Assembly: GCA_963665395.2 (NCBI GenBank)
Contig: OY762251.1
Coordinates: forward strand, 2,790,001 to 2,854,000
DNA from: Bin87 sp963665395
GTDB lineage: Bacteria > Chloroflexota > Dehalococcoidia > Lucifugimonadales > UBA3495
Reading direction: 5' to 3'
Length of the DNA stretch: 64,000 nucleotides
Under the pieces are notes generated by a model. It saw nothing but the letters and a program-made list of their open reading frames with translations, was not told the origin of the DNA and searched no databases. Shown piece by piece: positions 7,780 to 16,371 of the stretch (its first letter is position 1; the number at the start of each line of letters is the position of its first letter). The position numbers were made by a program, and so were the translations under genes.

Positions 7780-8577
7780 TCACCACTCGTTCAGCTTGAT
7801 GACGGAGAACACCGCCCCCTCTGCATCCCGCAGCACCGCGAAACGGGCAAAGTCGGCAATGTCCCGCGGTTCCACCACCACACCGCCGCCCAATTCCTGC
7901 GCCTTGGCGGCAGTAGCGTCCACGTCGTTGACGCCGAAATAGACGCCCCAGTTGGGAGGCACCGGCCCCCAATCCTCGCCAATCTGAATGATGCCGGCGG
8001 CGTGGTTGCCGCCCACCTGTATCAGCCAGTAGGGAAACTCCGGCTGGTCCGGGTCGGGGATAGTCTGCGTCCCCAGCGCCTGGTCGTAAAACGCCCCCGC
8101 CGATTCCGGGTCGGTCGTCGCCAGCTCAAACCAGGTAAGCGCGCCGGGCTCGTGCATCACGCTGGCCCCGGCGTGGGCCATGGGATACCACAGCCGCAGA
8201 TACGCCCCTTCCTTGTCCTGGATAACCGCCATCCGGCCCACCGGCGCCCCATCCATCGGCGTAACGTCCATGGGCCCGAAAACCACGCTCCCGCCGGCCG
8301 CGTTGACCCGCTCGACAGCCGCCTCCAGGTCGTCCACAGTCACGTACACGCTCCAGTGGGCCGGCAGGTTTTCCTGCCCCGGCCCGGCCTCGGCAGAGGC
8401 GCAGGCGGCCGCGCCCTGGTGAGTGTACATCGTATAGACCATGTCCGGACCAACCGGGTGGTCCTGGTATTTCCAGCCGAAAAGGCCGGTATAGAAGTCC
8501 TTGGCGGCCTGTCCGTTATGGCTCAGCAGGTCGGCCCACGAGGGCGAACCGGAGGGGTATTCTGTCATCTCGGGCAT
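7780..8577 (-). CDS. VOC/glyoxalase-fold protein, two domains
   Basis: A 265-residue protein made of two vicinal-oxygen-chelate modules, residues 10-130 (SWADLLSHNGQAAKDFYTGLFG start) and 145-262 (TWFELATTDPESAGAFYDQALG start). The pattern of W-[FV]-E/D-L at the start of each module and an AAGGSVVFGP or ELGGGVVVEP loop is typical of the CFP-30/hydroxylase-type subfamily often annotated as glyoxalase/bleomycin-resistance proteins. Substrate cannot be deduced. The start ATG 8577 is used; an ATG at 8568 is also possible. Confidence 0.85.
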   Translation of the reverse strand: MPEMTEYPSGSPSWADLLSHNGQAAKDFYTGLFGWKYQDHPVGPDMVYTMYTHQGAAACASAEAGPGQENLPAHWSVYVTVDDLEAAVERVNAAGGSVVFGPMDVTPMDGAPVGRMAVIQDKEGAYLRLWYPMAHAGASVMHEPGALTWFELATTDPESAGAFYDQALGTQTIPDPDQPEFPYWLIQVGGNHAAGIIQIGEDWGPVPPNWGVYFGVNDVDATAAKAQELGGGVVVEPRDIADFARFAVLRDAEGAVFSVIKLNEW

Positions 8578-8658
8578 AATCGCTGCTCCAGATTGGAAAT
8601 TGCCCGGTCAGCATATCAGCCGACCGTCGCCGGCGTCCCAACGCCGGCGTCACCAAAT

Positions 8659-8791
8659 CAGGACGATTGCAAAGTCGCCTCGTAACCATTTTTCCCGCTC
8701 ATCCTGAGCTTGTCGAAGGATGCTCGTTCCGACGGTTGATGGTTCGACAGGCTCACCATGAGCGGATGAAAAGGACTTTGCAATCGTCCTG
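8659..8791 (+). mobile_element. MITE family B, copy 1
   Basis: A 133-bp element with 18-bp terminal inverted repeats CAGGACGATTGCAAAGTC and GACTTTGCAATCGTCCTG, flanked by a perfect 10-bp direct repeat GTCACCAAAT (8649-8658, 8792-8801). The interior pairs CGCTCATCCTGAGCTTGTCG with CGACAGGCTCACCATGAGCG. It fills most of the 325-bp gap before the next gene; nothing else was recognised there. Confidence 0.88.
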
Positions 8792-8902
8792 GTCACCAAA
8801 TCCGCCGGGATTGCGCTTTGCCGGATTAATTCCGACGCTGGTACTGTAGCGGCGGATAGGTTAGTGCTACTCCACCGCCGATTTGACCGCGACGCGCGTA
8901 CC

Positions 8903-9376
8903 TCAACACGGTGTCGCCGTCGGGTATCCTTCGTTCTCCCATACGCTCTTGATACCCGCTGCCTCGGCCTGGACCAGCTTCGGCCCGATTTCCGATATTT
9001 GGCAGACCCCCGTATCCCAATGCAATCCGCCGTCGCTCCCAAGCGTAACCAGCGCGTATTCAGCCTGTCCTCCGGCCAGAAACTCAATAGCCAACCGCTG
9101 CCCATCCCACACGCCCCACCTTGCCCTGATGTCGCCGGCATCGGTCATCGTCAGCGAGGCTTCGCCCAACGTGATGGTATCGTCAATAATCTCACAGAAT
9201 TGCCGGATCGACTCGTCATTAACGCGGATTTCATCCTCATCGGCCCACCGAAGCAGGTCATCCAATCGGTTTTCGTAACGTGCCGTTATGGTTTCTCGAT
9301 TTTCCGGCTCCGGTAGAGCGTCAGGCGACGGCGATACGGCAACCGCCGGCCGTCCGAAATGTGACGAAGTGGACAT
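8903..9376 (-). CDS. conserved hypothetical protein
   Basis: A 157-residue soluble protein from ATG 9376, behind a GGGAGAG site. No known domain is recognised with certainty. The segment GDIRARWGVWDGQRLAIEFL followed by a WxTG end resembles the protein at 43243-43617 (GIVSAEWTLSGTEVSLEID), so both may belong to one family of small proteins. It sits upstream of the B-type MITE and downstream of the monooxygenase gene on the same strand, separated by 91 bp. Confidence 0.6.
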   Translation of the reverse strand: MSTSSHFGRPAVAVSPSPDALPEPENRETITARYENRLDDLLRWADEDEIRVNDESIRQFCEIIDDTITLGEASLTMTDAGDIRARWGVWDGQRLAIEFLAGGQAEYALVTLGSDGGLHWDTGVCQISEIGPKLVQAEAAGIKSVWENEGYPTATPC

Positions 9377-9467
9377 AACGCTCTCCCTGGTTTCCGTCCT
9401 GAGGTGCGAAAGGGGCAACGACTGCCGTTGCCCCGAAACTTCCGCCATGACATCGCGGCCGGCGTGG

Positions 9468-10667
9468 CTAATCGTCCGCCGGCGCTGCCACCTCAACCTT
9501 CGTGTCCTTGAACGCCGGCATCACCTCTTCGGCGAACCACTGCAACTGCTCCAGGATGATGCTCTGCGGCGTCCCCACCGGCTGCCCTACCTGGATGCGC
9601 TGCAACCCCGGATACCGCTCTTCCACGCCCTTCAGCTGCTCGATGATCCGCTCCGGCGGCCCGGCCAGCACGCTGCCGTTCTCGATGGCGTCCTGGATGG
9701 TGGGCAGGCCGGCGTTGGGCGCGGCTGCGGGGTCGCTGATGTCCCGGATCTGCTGCTCGGTCAAACCGCGGGTGAGGCGCAGCGGGCCGAACATCTTGAG
9801 GTTTTCCTCATAGTACCGTGCGCCGATGCCGGCGGCTTCTTCCACCGTCGGCGCGATGTGGAAGTGGAAACCGACGGCCAGGTCCTCTCCCAACTCCGCC
9901 TCGGGCTTGCCGTTGCGACGCAGAGCATCCCGGTATCCGTGCATGATGCCGTCCATGGCGCCGCCCTCGGAGGAACCGCCACCGATGACGCCCTTGATGC
10001 CCATCTTCGCCATGAATTCCAAAGCCCGGCCCGTGCCGCCCTGGATGGGCTGCCAGCACTCCACCGGCAGCGTCTTGGGCCGCGGCACCAGGGTGATGTC
10101 CTCCAGCGCGTAGCCGCGATAGGGCACTCCCTGGGGCGGGAAATTATAGTGCTTGCCCTGGTGGGAGAAAGCCTTTTCGTGGAACGCTTTGAATATGACT
10201 TCAACCTGTTCCTCAAAGAGTTCGCGGTTGGCCGGCTGGTCCATCAGCGGCGAGCCGAAGACCTCCACCTCACGGGTGTGGTAACCCCGTCCCACGCCGA
10301 AAATCACTCGCCCGTTGGTCAACCAGTCGGCCATGGCAAAGTCCTCGGCCAGCCGCAGCGGATGCCACATCGGAGCGATGTTGAAACCGCAGCCGAACCG
10401 CAGCCGCTCGGTAACGTGCGCCAGATGCACAATGAACATCAGCAGATTCGGGATGCACTCGTAACCCTCGGGCTGGAAGTGGTGCTCCGCCATCCAGAAG
10501 GTATCGTACCCGTACTTGTCCAGGGTCTGCGCGATGGCCACGCCCTTGTCGAAGGCGGTGGCCAGGTATTCGTCCGAGTACGAGCGGTCATTCACCGCAG
10601 TGCCCGCATAGCCGACGTTCTCCATGTCAACATGGCCGGCGTACAGGCTGTCAAAAGTGGTAATCAT
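9468..10667 (-). CDS. LLM-class flavin-dependent oxidoreductase
   Basis: A 399-residue TIM-barrel protein of the bacterial luciferase family (FMN or F420 dependent). Seen: YGYDTFWMAEHHFQPEGYE near residue 55 (the EHHF motif), a strand RLRFGCGFNIAPMWHPLRLAED, and the GRVIFGVGRGYHTREVEVFG phosphate-binding loop. Start ATG 10667 follows GGAGGAAATCA. The family oxidises small organic substrates, and expanded paralogue sets are known from SAR202 Chloroflexota. A second family member lies at 51962-52972. Confidence 0.9.
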   Translation of the reverse strand: MITTFDSLYAGHVDMENVGYAGTAVNDRSYSDEYLATAFDKGVAIAQTLDKYGYDTFWMAEHHFQPEGYECIPNLLMFIVHLAHVTERLRFGCGFNIAPMWHPLRLAEDFAMADWLTNGRVIFGVGRGYHTREVEVFGSPLMDQPANRELFEEQVEVIFKAFHEKAFSHQGKHYNFPPQGVPYRGYALEDITLVPRPKTLPVECWQPIQGGTGRALEFMAKMGIKGVIGGGSSEGGAMDGIMHGYRDALRRNGKPEAELGEDLAVGFHFHIAPTVEEAAGIGARYYEENLKMFGPLRLTRGLTEQQIRDISDPAAAPNAGLPTIQDAIENGSVLAGPPERIIEQLKGVEERYPGLQRIQVGQPVGTPQSIILEQLQWFAEEVMPAFKDTKVEVAAPADD

Positions 10668-10791
10668 TGATTTCCTCCGGTGGTTCAGGCGTGGTTCACG
10701 CCCAGAGGGAGTTCCGCCGGGGCCGGGAACCGTAGGTTATAAGCATTGTAGGTTAACCGGCCCGGCCGTTCAACCTCCGGCCCGCTCGCTA

Positions 10792-10936
10792 CAGGGTCTT
10801 TCGGTTGTCATTGCGAGCGCAGCGTGGCAATCTCGTTGACGTATGGGCGGTTGCCCAAAATGGTCTGTTCCAACGCCGAGATTGCCATCCGCCGGAGGCG
10901 GACTACGCTCCTCGCAATGACAACCGAAAGACCCTG
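10792..10936. repeat. inverted-repeat element, family C
   Basis: Ends CAGGGTCTTTCGGTTGTC and GACAACCGAAAGACCCTG are perfect inverted repeats; the arms continue with GTCATTGCGAGCGCAGCG and CTCGCAATGAC. A close relative is at 58484-58639. No matching target duplication was found at this copy. Confidence 0.7.
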
Positions 10937-10947
10937 ACCGATGACAC

Positions 10948-11080
10948 GGTAGCGTTCCGTTTTAGGTGGTTTGGTCTTTGTCATTGCGAGCGTAGCGTGG
11001 CAATCCCGTTGGCGTAGCAGCAGTTTTAGCCGCTCGGATACCCTGCTGGGAAACTGAACCACCTAAATTGCAACGCTACC
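10948..11080 (+). mobile_element. MITE family A, copy 2
   Basis: 133 bp with the family A terminal inverted repeats, flanked by the perfect 9-bp direct repeat CGATGACAC (10939-10947 and 11081-11089). Confidence 0.85.
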
Positions 11081-11735
11081 CGATGACACCCGCCCCTTGC
11101 GCAACCGTACATCCGTTCCCTACACTATACCTACCAGTCGAGCGGCAAGCCTGTGGCCACGGCCCAACGCCCGGCGCCAACCAAAATCTGAATATCGGGT
11201 TCACAGGGTTCGGGTAACACGGCCAACCGCTGCCACCGTACATGGTCGCAGATGCGCCTGTGGCGGACAGCACGTCGGATTTCTCTGCACCGCTGGCTAT
11301 CGCAAAGGCCGGTAATATCCCCGGTACCGCATAGACCAGTACGGCGGGTCTCACCACCGCTGCGCGAGGGTCGCCCTCTGCCCCCAGCCTGCCCCGTGCT
11401 TGACACGGGGTCATTCCGGCGCAAGTCGAAGACGCGCCTGTGGCGTGTCGAAGATGCGCCTGTGGCGTGTCGAAGATGCGCCTGTGGCGTGTCGAAGATG
11501 CGCCTGTGGCGTGTCGAAGATGCGCCTGTGGCGTACGGAATCCAGGCGGGGCCGGGCATGGGGCGGTCAGCACGCGCAATCCTCGGAGTTCAATTCGCAA
11601 AAAACGCTCTCTGGCCGTAGCGCCGACAACCCGAACCCCCGAACCCGAAATCAGCAAACCAACTACCCAGCCAAACCGGCAAAGGAGAAACACCCCAGCA
11701 ACAACCGCTCCCAATCGTTCTTCCTGATCACGCCG
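11081..11735. repeat. 0.6-kb gene-free block repeated at 58785-59317
   Basis: From CGATGACACC onward this block matches 58785-59317 in order: an ACACTATACC segment, AGTCGAGCGGCAAGCC, GAATATCGGGTTCACAGGG, a GCTATCGCAAAGGCCGG stretch, GTAGCGCCGACAACC and a run of CGAACC units. Indels are not multiples of three, so neither copy codes for a conserved protein now. A minus-strand translation shared by both copies (AVLVYAVPGILPAFAIASG) could be the relic of a membrane protein gene. No promoter or product is assigned. Confidence 0.55.
11425..11534 (+). repeat. five tandem 22-bp repeats
   Basis: Five units of 22 bp beginning GTCGAAGATGCGCC and ending TGTGGCGT, back to back without spacers. The array sits between TCATTCCGGCGCAA and ACGGAATCCAG, the two halves of the 27-bp palindromic repeat. 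The unit has a GCGCC-TGT-GGCG hairpin. Confidence 0.85.
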
Positions 11736-11868
11736 CAGGGCTTGTGCAAAGTCACCACGTAACCCTTTCCCGCTCATCCTGAGCTTGTCGAAGGATGCTC
11801 ATTGCAATCGACAAATGGTTCGACAGGCTCACCATGAGCGTATGACAAGGGACTTTGCACAAGCCCTG
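11736..11868 (+). mobile_element. MITE family B, copy 2 (variant ends)
   Basis: 133 bp with inverted ends CAGGGCTTGTGCAAAGTC and GACTTTGCACAAGCCCTG and the usual CTCATCCTGAGCTTGTCGAA interior. The flanking 9-bp direct repeat ATCACGCCG lies at 11727-11735 and 11869-11877. Confidence 0.85.
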
Positions 11869-11885
11869 ATCACGCCGTACCAAAG

Positions 11886-11939
11886 TTGACCGGGCGGCGG
11901 CGTAAGTTATAATGCGGCAATTACGCAAACGTAAGCCGC
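11886..11939 (+). promoter_or_regulatory. sigma-70 promoter with an inverted repeat over the start site
   Basis: TTGACC at 11886-11891, a 16-bp spacer and TATAAT at 11908-11913 make a strong housekeeping promoter 137 bp before the MFS gene. Directly at the expected start site lies a dyad: GCGGC (11914-11918) with GCCGC (11935-11939), enclosing TTACG-CAAA-CGTAA. It may be an operator for a repressor or a hairpin at the 5' end of the transcript. The promoter begins 18 bp after a B-type MITE. Confidence 0.75.
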
Positions 11940-12049
11940 AGGTTACGACGGCATCAGCGCGGCTCGCCAGCATTCACTGTTGTTTGCGGGCCGTATGGGT
12001 AGCCGGTTCGCCGTTGCCATCCGGTTTGGCACGCAGCAGGAGTAACGAT

Positions 12050-13456
12050 ATGGCCACGGCTCCGGCGCCGCAGCGCAACTTTTTCACCCAAAAAGCGCAT
12101 CGATTCCTCGCCGCCCTGGTGTTCCGCGACTTCCGCTTTCTCGCCGTGGCGTCCCTGTCCAGCGGCAGCGGCGCGTGGGCTCTCATCGTGGCCCGCGGCG
12201 CCTGGGTGTACAGCATTCCCGAACTGCAAGGCTCTTGGGGCCTCTGGGTGGGTTTGATTACCTTCGCCGCCATGTCCCCGCGGTTTTTCGCCACCCCTTT
12301 CATCGGCTATCTCGCCGACCGGATGACCCGCAAAACCCTGCTGCAATGGGTGTACGCCCTGCAGCTGACCCAGGCCGCGATCATGGCAATCCTGGTCATG
12401 GTCGGCGTCGATAACCCGTGGTACGTCCTGATGCTGGCCATCGTTAACGGCACCCTGCGGGCCACCCAGCAGACTGCCGCCCAGTCGTTGACGCCGAACC
12501 TGGTGCCCCGGGAGCGACTCCCCAATGCCGTGGCGTTGAACGAGGCCATGCAGCAAGGCTCCCGCGCCGTAGGGCCCGCCATCCTGCTGGCGGTTTCCGC
12601 CTCCGTGGGCAGCAGCGCCGTGTTCGGCGCTACGGGAGCGTCATTCAGCCTTCAGAACCTGGTGCTGACCATCGGCACCTCGGCAATCGTATTCTGGGCC
12701 TGCGCCGCTTTCTACCTGATTGCCCTCGCATCCGCGCTCTCCATTCGGACGGTTTCTTCCGGCGTCATTGACCGGCGCCGCAGTTTCTGGGCCAACACCG
12801 CCGCCGGTTTCGCCTACTCCTACAGCACCCCGCTGGTGTTCGGCATCATTCTCATGGCCCTGGCCCACTGCGTGCTGGTCATGTCCTTTGAATCCATGCT
12901 GCCTCCCCTGGCCCTGGAGAAACTATCCCCCGACGGGATTACGTTCAATGAAAACGATGTGTACGCGCTGATGTCCGCCCTGGGCATCGGAGCTCTGTTC
13001 TCATCGATCTTCGTCGGCGGCATCGTCAGCCACATGACGCGCGGCCGGGTTTTCCTGCTGTTGGGTTTCACCAGCAGCCTGACCCCCATCGGCCTGGGCC
13101 TGTCCGCCCAGACCGGCATCTCCATGTTCGCCGCCATCCTCATGGGCCTGGGCACCTCCGGATTCATGACCATCACCCACACCATCATCCAATCCGTGGT
13201 GCCCGATGAAATCCGCGGTCGCGTCTCCGCCGTCTATTCCATGCACGTGGGCGGCAGCATGGCCTTCGCCAACCTGCTCTATGGCCGCTTGGCCGACTTC
13301 TGGTCGGCCGGCAACGTCATGGCTATCGCCGGCGCGGCGTTCACCATCGTGGTGGTTGGCACAATAATCGGCAGCGGCTTCTGGCGGGGCATATACTTCC
13401 GCGGCGAAGCCCGGCCCGTGGCAGCGGCCGCCAGCCCCGCCGGCGGGGACAATTAG
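12050..13456 (+). CDS. MFS transporter, exporter type
   Basis: A 468-residue membrane protein with about 12 hydrophobic segments, starting at ATG 12050 behind AGGAG. After a short cytoplasmic lead (FLAALVFRDFRFLAVASLSSG) come family landmarks: FIGYLADRMTRKTLLQW in the loop after helix 2, and IVPRERLPNAVALNEAMQQ-like text (LVPRERLPNAVALNEA) typical of the EntS/MMPL-adjacent drug-export MFS branch. The second half repeats the pattern with VVPDEIRGRVSAVYSMHVGG. Export of a lipophilic or siderophore-like compound is the family's usual role; substrate unknown. The gene has its own promoter at 11886-11913 with a possible operator. Confidence 0.88.
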   Translation: MATAPAPQRNFFTQKAHRFLAALVFRDFRFLAVASLSSGSGAWALIVARGAWVYSIPELQGSWGLWVGLITFAAMSPRFFATPFIGYLADRMTRKTLLQWVYALQLTQAAIMAILVMVGVDNPWYVLMLAIVNGTLRATQQTAAQSLTPNLVPRERLPNAVALNEAMQQGSRAVGPAILLAVSASVGSSAVFGATGASFSLQNLVLTIGTSAIVFWACAAFYLIALASALSIRTVSSGVIDRRRSFWANTAAGFAYSYSTPLVFGIILMALAHCVLVMSFESMLPPLALEKLSPDGITFNENDVYALMSALGIGALFSSIFVGGIVSHMTRGRVFLLLGFTSSLTPIGLGLSAQTGISMFAAILMGLGTSGFMTITHTIIQSVVPDEIRGRVSAVYSMHVGGSMAFANLLYGRLADFWSAGNVMAIAGAAFTIVVVGTIIGSGFWRGIYFRGEARPVAAAASPAGGDN

Positions 13457-13479
13457 CCAAGTCGTCACCTAAATCCAGT

Positions 13480-13560
13480 TTGTCATTGCGAGGAGCGTAG
13501 CGACGCGGCAATCCCGGCTACGGTAACGAGATTGCCACACTTCGCTCGCAACGACAGGCT
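13480..13560. repeat. inverted-repeat element, family C, short copy
   Basis: TTTGTCATTGCGAGGAGCG on the left pairs imperfectly with CGCTCGCAACGACAGG on the right, making a hairpin in the 124-bp gap between the MFS and aminotransferase genes. Confidence 0.55.
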
Positions 13561-13580
13561 CGCAAATTTGGAGTTCCGCT

Positions 13581-14903
13581 TTGCCAAACAACGAAGTAGC
13601 CCGCTACCTGGAAACCACCCCCAAATCCCGCGCGATCTGGGAGGAAGCCTGCCGCTACCTGCCTGACGGTGACAGCCGGCACTCTATTTTCTGGAATCCC
13701 TATCCCATCTTCACCGAATCCGCCCAGGGCGCGGTGGTCACCGACGCCGATGGCGTGGAACGCCTGGACTTCATCAACACGATGACCACCATGATCCTGG
13801 GCCACGGCCCCGCGCCGGTGCTGGAAGCCGCCCGGCAGCAGATGGAGCATGGCCTGGCCTACAACTCCCCCAACCGCCACCAGGTTGAACTCGCCCGCCT
13901 GCTCTGCGAACGCATCCCCTCGTTCCAACAGGTGCGTTTCACCAACTCCGGCACCGAAGCGACGCTGAACACCCTGCGGGCCGCCCGCGCCTTCACCGGA
14001 CGCAGCAAGTTCGCCAAAGTGGAAGGCGGCTACCACGGCACCCACGACGCCGTGCTGGTCAGCCTCCGCATCGACCCGGCAACCGGCGGCGACTACGACA
14101 ATCCGCAGCCGGTGCCCTCCAGCGGCGGCCTGGCTGATGGCACCTTGGACCAGGCGGTCATCATCCCCTACAACGACGTGGAAACCGCCCAACGCATCCT
14201 CGAAAACCACCGCGACGAACTGGCCGCGGTCATCGTGGAGCCGGTGATGGGTTCAGTCGGTATGTTGCCCGCCGAAACCGCCTACCTCACCATGCTCCGC
14301 GATTTCGCCGACGACAGCGGCGCGCTGCTCATCTTCGACGAGGTTATCAGCTTCCGCGTCGCCCCCGGCGGCGCCCAGGAATACTATGGCGTCACTCCCG
14401 ACATGACGGCTTTGGGCAAGATTGTCGGCGGCGGTTTCGCGGTGGGCGCCTTCGGCGGCCGTTCCGAAGTGATGAGCCTGTACAGTCCGGCCCAAGGCGC
14501 CGCCATCGCCCACGGCGGCACCTTCAACGCCAACCCCATGACCATGGCCGCCGGCGCAGCCACGCTGCAAGAACTCACCCCGTCCGTCTATCGCCGCCTG
14601 GCCGAGCTCACCGAAATGCTGCGCCAGGGCATCCGCCAGGTTTGTTCGGAGCTGGAGCAGCCGGTGCTGGTAACCGGCGCCGGCTCGCTGTTCGGCATCC
14701 ACTTCACCGACGGCCCCCTCCGCAACTACCGCGACATCGCTCAAACCGACAAGGACCTCGCCGGCCGCGTCTTCATGGGTATGCTCAACGAAGGCTTCCT
14801 GCTGGCCCCCAACCTCGTCGGCGCCCTGTCAACCTGCCTGGGCGAAGTGGAAATCGACGCCTTCGTCCGCGGTTTCCGCCGCGTCCTCCAGCGCCAGATC
14901 TAA
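13581..14903 (+). CDS. class III aminotransferase, glutamate-1-semialdehyde aminomutase-like
   Basis: A 440-residue PLP enzyme. The N-terminal RYLPDGDSRHSIFWNPYPIF recalls GSA aminomutases; the PLP sites are FTNSGTEATLNTLRAARAFTG, the LIFDEVISFR aspartate and the MTALGKIVGGGFAVGAFGG lysine. The GGTFNANPMTMAAGAATL stretch is also diagnostic. The start is TTG at 13581 with GGAG 8 bases upstream. It could make 5-aminolevulinate, but several close subfamilies are general beta- or omega-aminotransferases, and no other heme gene is near, so the substrate stays open. Confidence 0.85.
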   Translation: MPNNEVARYLETTPKSRAIWEEACRYLPDGDSRHSIFWNPYPIFTESAQGAVVTDADGVERLDFINTMTTMILGHGPAPVLEAARQQMEHGLAYNSPNRHQVELARLLCERIPSFQQVRFTNSGTEATLNTLRAARAFTGRSKFAKVEGGYHGTHDAVLVSLRIDPATGGDYDNPQPVPSSGGLADGTLDQAVIIPYNDVETAQRILENHRDELAAVIVEPVMGSVGMLPAETAYLTMLRDFADDSGALLIFDEVISFRVAPGGAQEYYGVTPDMTALGKIVGGGFAVGAFGGRSEVMSLYSPAQGAAIAHGGTFNANPMTMAAGAATLQELTPSVYRRLAELTEMLRQGIRQVCSELEQPVLVTGAGSLFGIHFTDGPLRNYRDIAQTDKDLAGRVFMGMLNEGFLLAPNLVGALSTCLGEVEIDAFVRGFRRVLQRQI

Positions 14904-14933
14904 CGTAGGGGCGAATAATTATTCGCCCCTACG
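14904..14933. terminator. palindrome E, probable two-way terminator
   Basis: A perfect 30-bp palindrome whose left half is CGTAGGGGCGAATAA, placed directly after the aminotransferase stop codon and before a convergent gene. It has a GC stem and an AT-rich centre but no long T-run. The same palindrome recurs at 27076-27103 and 45186-45213. Confidence 0.55.
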
Positions 14934-14954
14934 AAAACGACGCTAGCGTCAAAC

Positions 14955-15284
14955 TCAGTCCACCGGCGGCCGCTTCTCCCACTGCTCCGGCGCGGGGTAC
15001 ACCGGCGTGGCGAGTTTGCGGATGTTCTCCGTGGCGAACCAGTCGGCGCATTCCTCCCGCCACTTGATGAAGTGTGGCGCGTTGCGGTGCGCCTCTACCG
15101 CCGCCTCGTCTTCATAAACCTCGAAAAGGTGGATCTTGTTTTCGTCCTCGTTGTCCTGCAACACGTCAAAGCGCAGGCAGCCCGGTTCGTCGTTGTTGGA
15201 ACCCCGGGCGTCGCCCAGCATGGACGCCATGAACTGGTCCTTGAAGCCGGGCTTGATGTTGATTTCAACAATCAGCGCAATCAT
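14955..15284 (-). CDS. antibiotic biosynthesis monooxygenase (ABM) domain protein
   Basis: A 109-residue dimeric ferredoxin-like protein of the ABM/LsrG type. Landmarks: ALIVEINIKPGFKDQFMASM at the start, EPGCLRFDVLQDNED, and FEVYEDEAAVEAHRNAPHF, the usual H-x-x-x-P-H-F ending. The ATG at 15284 is chosen because AAGGAG lies 6 bases before it, whereas ATG 15290 abuts the site. Members are heme-, quinone- or lipid-processing monooxygenases or epimerase-like; the role here is unknown. Confidence 0.85.
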   Translation of the reverse strand: MIALIVEINIKPGFKDQFMASMLGDARGSNNDEPGCLRFDVLQDNEDENKIHLFEVYEDEAAVEAHRNAPHFIKWREECADWFATENIRKLATPVYPAPEQWEKRPPVD

Positions 15285-15310
15285 CCTCATCTCCTTGTAC
15301 AAGCCAACCG

Positions 15311-15363
15311 TCATTCCGGCGAAAGAACGTCACCCCGTACTTGATACGGGGCCGGAATCCAGT
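15311..15363. repeat. 27-bp palindromic repeat split by an inserted stem
   Basis: GTCATTCCGGCGAAAG and GGCCGGAATCCAG, the two halves of the dispersed repeat, are separated by AACGTCACCCCGTACTTGATAC, itself a small hairpin CCCCGTA/TACGGGG. A longer relative lies at 61735-61810. Confidence 0.7.
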
Positions 15364-15483
15364 CGGCTTTGCGATTGAACCCTCGGAACCGGCGGCCTGC
15401 GCCAATTCCCGCCGGATTATAGCAGTGGCGGCCCCAAAGTTGTAGAATGCCGGGCATAATCGGCCCGCGACCGGGAGGCAATC

Positions 15484-15699
15484 ATGGCAGACATTCCCAT
15501 CGTGTACACGCTGACCGTTTGTCCCGCGTGCGACTCGCTGCGCGCCGCCTGGCGCCGGGAAGGCGTGGAATATGAGGAACGCCGCGTTGACCAGAGCCAG
15601 GACACGCTGGACGAAGCCCTGGACTACGGCGACGTCGTGCCCATCATCGTGTGGCCCGACGGCAAGGTCGAAATGGGTTTCCGCGGCCAGCGCGGTTGA
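15484..15699 (+). CDS. glutaredoxin-family protein
   Basis: A 71-residue thioredoxin-fold protein with a CPAC active site at residues 13-16 after the first strand PIVYTLTV, and the cis-proline region DVVPIIVWPDG. The GGGAGG site lies 7 bases before ATG 15484. It would reduce disulfides or carry a glutathione-like thiol. A second thioredoxin-fold gene follows 87 bp downstream on the same strand and the two may act together. Confidence 0.88.
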   Translation: MADIPIVYTLTVCPACDSLRAAWRREGVEYEERRVDQSQDTLDEALDYGDVVPIIVWPDGKVEMGFRGQRG

Positions 15700-15786
15700 G
15701 AAATCGGCTGACGGGCCGGCGGCCCGCTCCACGACGATTGCAGCGTCATCCGCAAGAAGAAAATCAGAAAACAAAGAGGTGCAACT

Positions 15787-16371
15787 ATGGTGCAGGAAGC
15801 CAGCGTGGTAACCCCTGAGCGCTACGGCCAGGGCATGACCTATGACGAGTACATGGACAGCATCAAGGTCAACAAGGCCCGTTTCGAGGAATACTACGCC
15901 AACGTCAAACTGGAGCCTGGGCAGGCGGCGAAGCTGCGCGAGTTGGCCGCCGCCGAGGGCGGCCCGAACCACATGATGGTCATCGGCGAGGACTGGTGCG
16001 GCGACGTGGTCCGGGAACTCCCGGTGCTGGCCCGCGTAGCGGAAGCGGCGGGCTTGGAACTCCGCATTTTCCCCCGCGACGAAAACCATGACATAATGAA
16101 CGAGTACCTCAAAGAGGGCCTCTATATGTCAATCCCGGTGGCCGTGTTCTACGACAAGGACCACGACTACATCTGCCACTGGATTGAGCGATCAGAGACC
16201 GCCAACCGGGAGCAGGGCGAGATTGAGTCCGCCATCCGCGCCGAGCAGCCCGACATCTCAGACCAGGACTTCGGACGCCAGCGCCGCGCCCGCACCGCCG
16301 CCAAGGCGGAAGAATGGCAGAAAGCCACCGTCGATGAGTTGACTGGAATGCTGGAGGGACACCTGCACTAA
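15787..16371 (+). CDS. thioredoxin-fold protein with a single active-site cysteine
   Basis: A 194-residue protein. The active-site loop is MMVIGEDWCGDVVRELPVL: Trp70-Cys71 are in place, but the second cysteine of CxxC is replaced by valine, so it cannot make the usual intramolecular disulfide. The following LPVLARVAEAAGLELRIFPRDENHDIMNEYL and SIPVAVFYDKD (cis-Pro) complete the fold. The C-terminal 60 residues are charged helix (RQRRARTAAKAEEWQKAT). RBS GAGGTG. A monothiol or structural role is likely. Its last 4 bp overlap the convergent purS gene. Confidence 0.8.
   Translation: MVQEASVVTPERYGQGMTYDEYMDSIKVNKARFEEYYANVKLEPGQAAKLRELAAAEGGPNHMMVIGEDWCGDVVRELPVLARVAEAAGLELRIFPRDENHDIMNEYLKEGLYMSIPVAVFYDKDHDYICHWIERSETANREQGEIESAIRAEQPDISDQDFGRQRRARTAAKAEEWQKATVDELTGMLEGHLH

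Noticed and set aside
7795..8577. Plus-strand frames opposite the VOC gene and similar long antisense frames opposite purB, guaA, hflX and others
   Set aside because: They are shadows caused by high GC at third positions; the opposite strand has clear family matches.
11076..11777. Minus-strand frame of 233 codons
   Set aside because: It runs through MITE and 22-bp repeat DNA, is not kept in the second copy of the block, and has no ribosome site.
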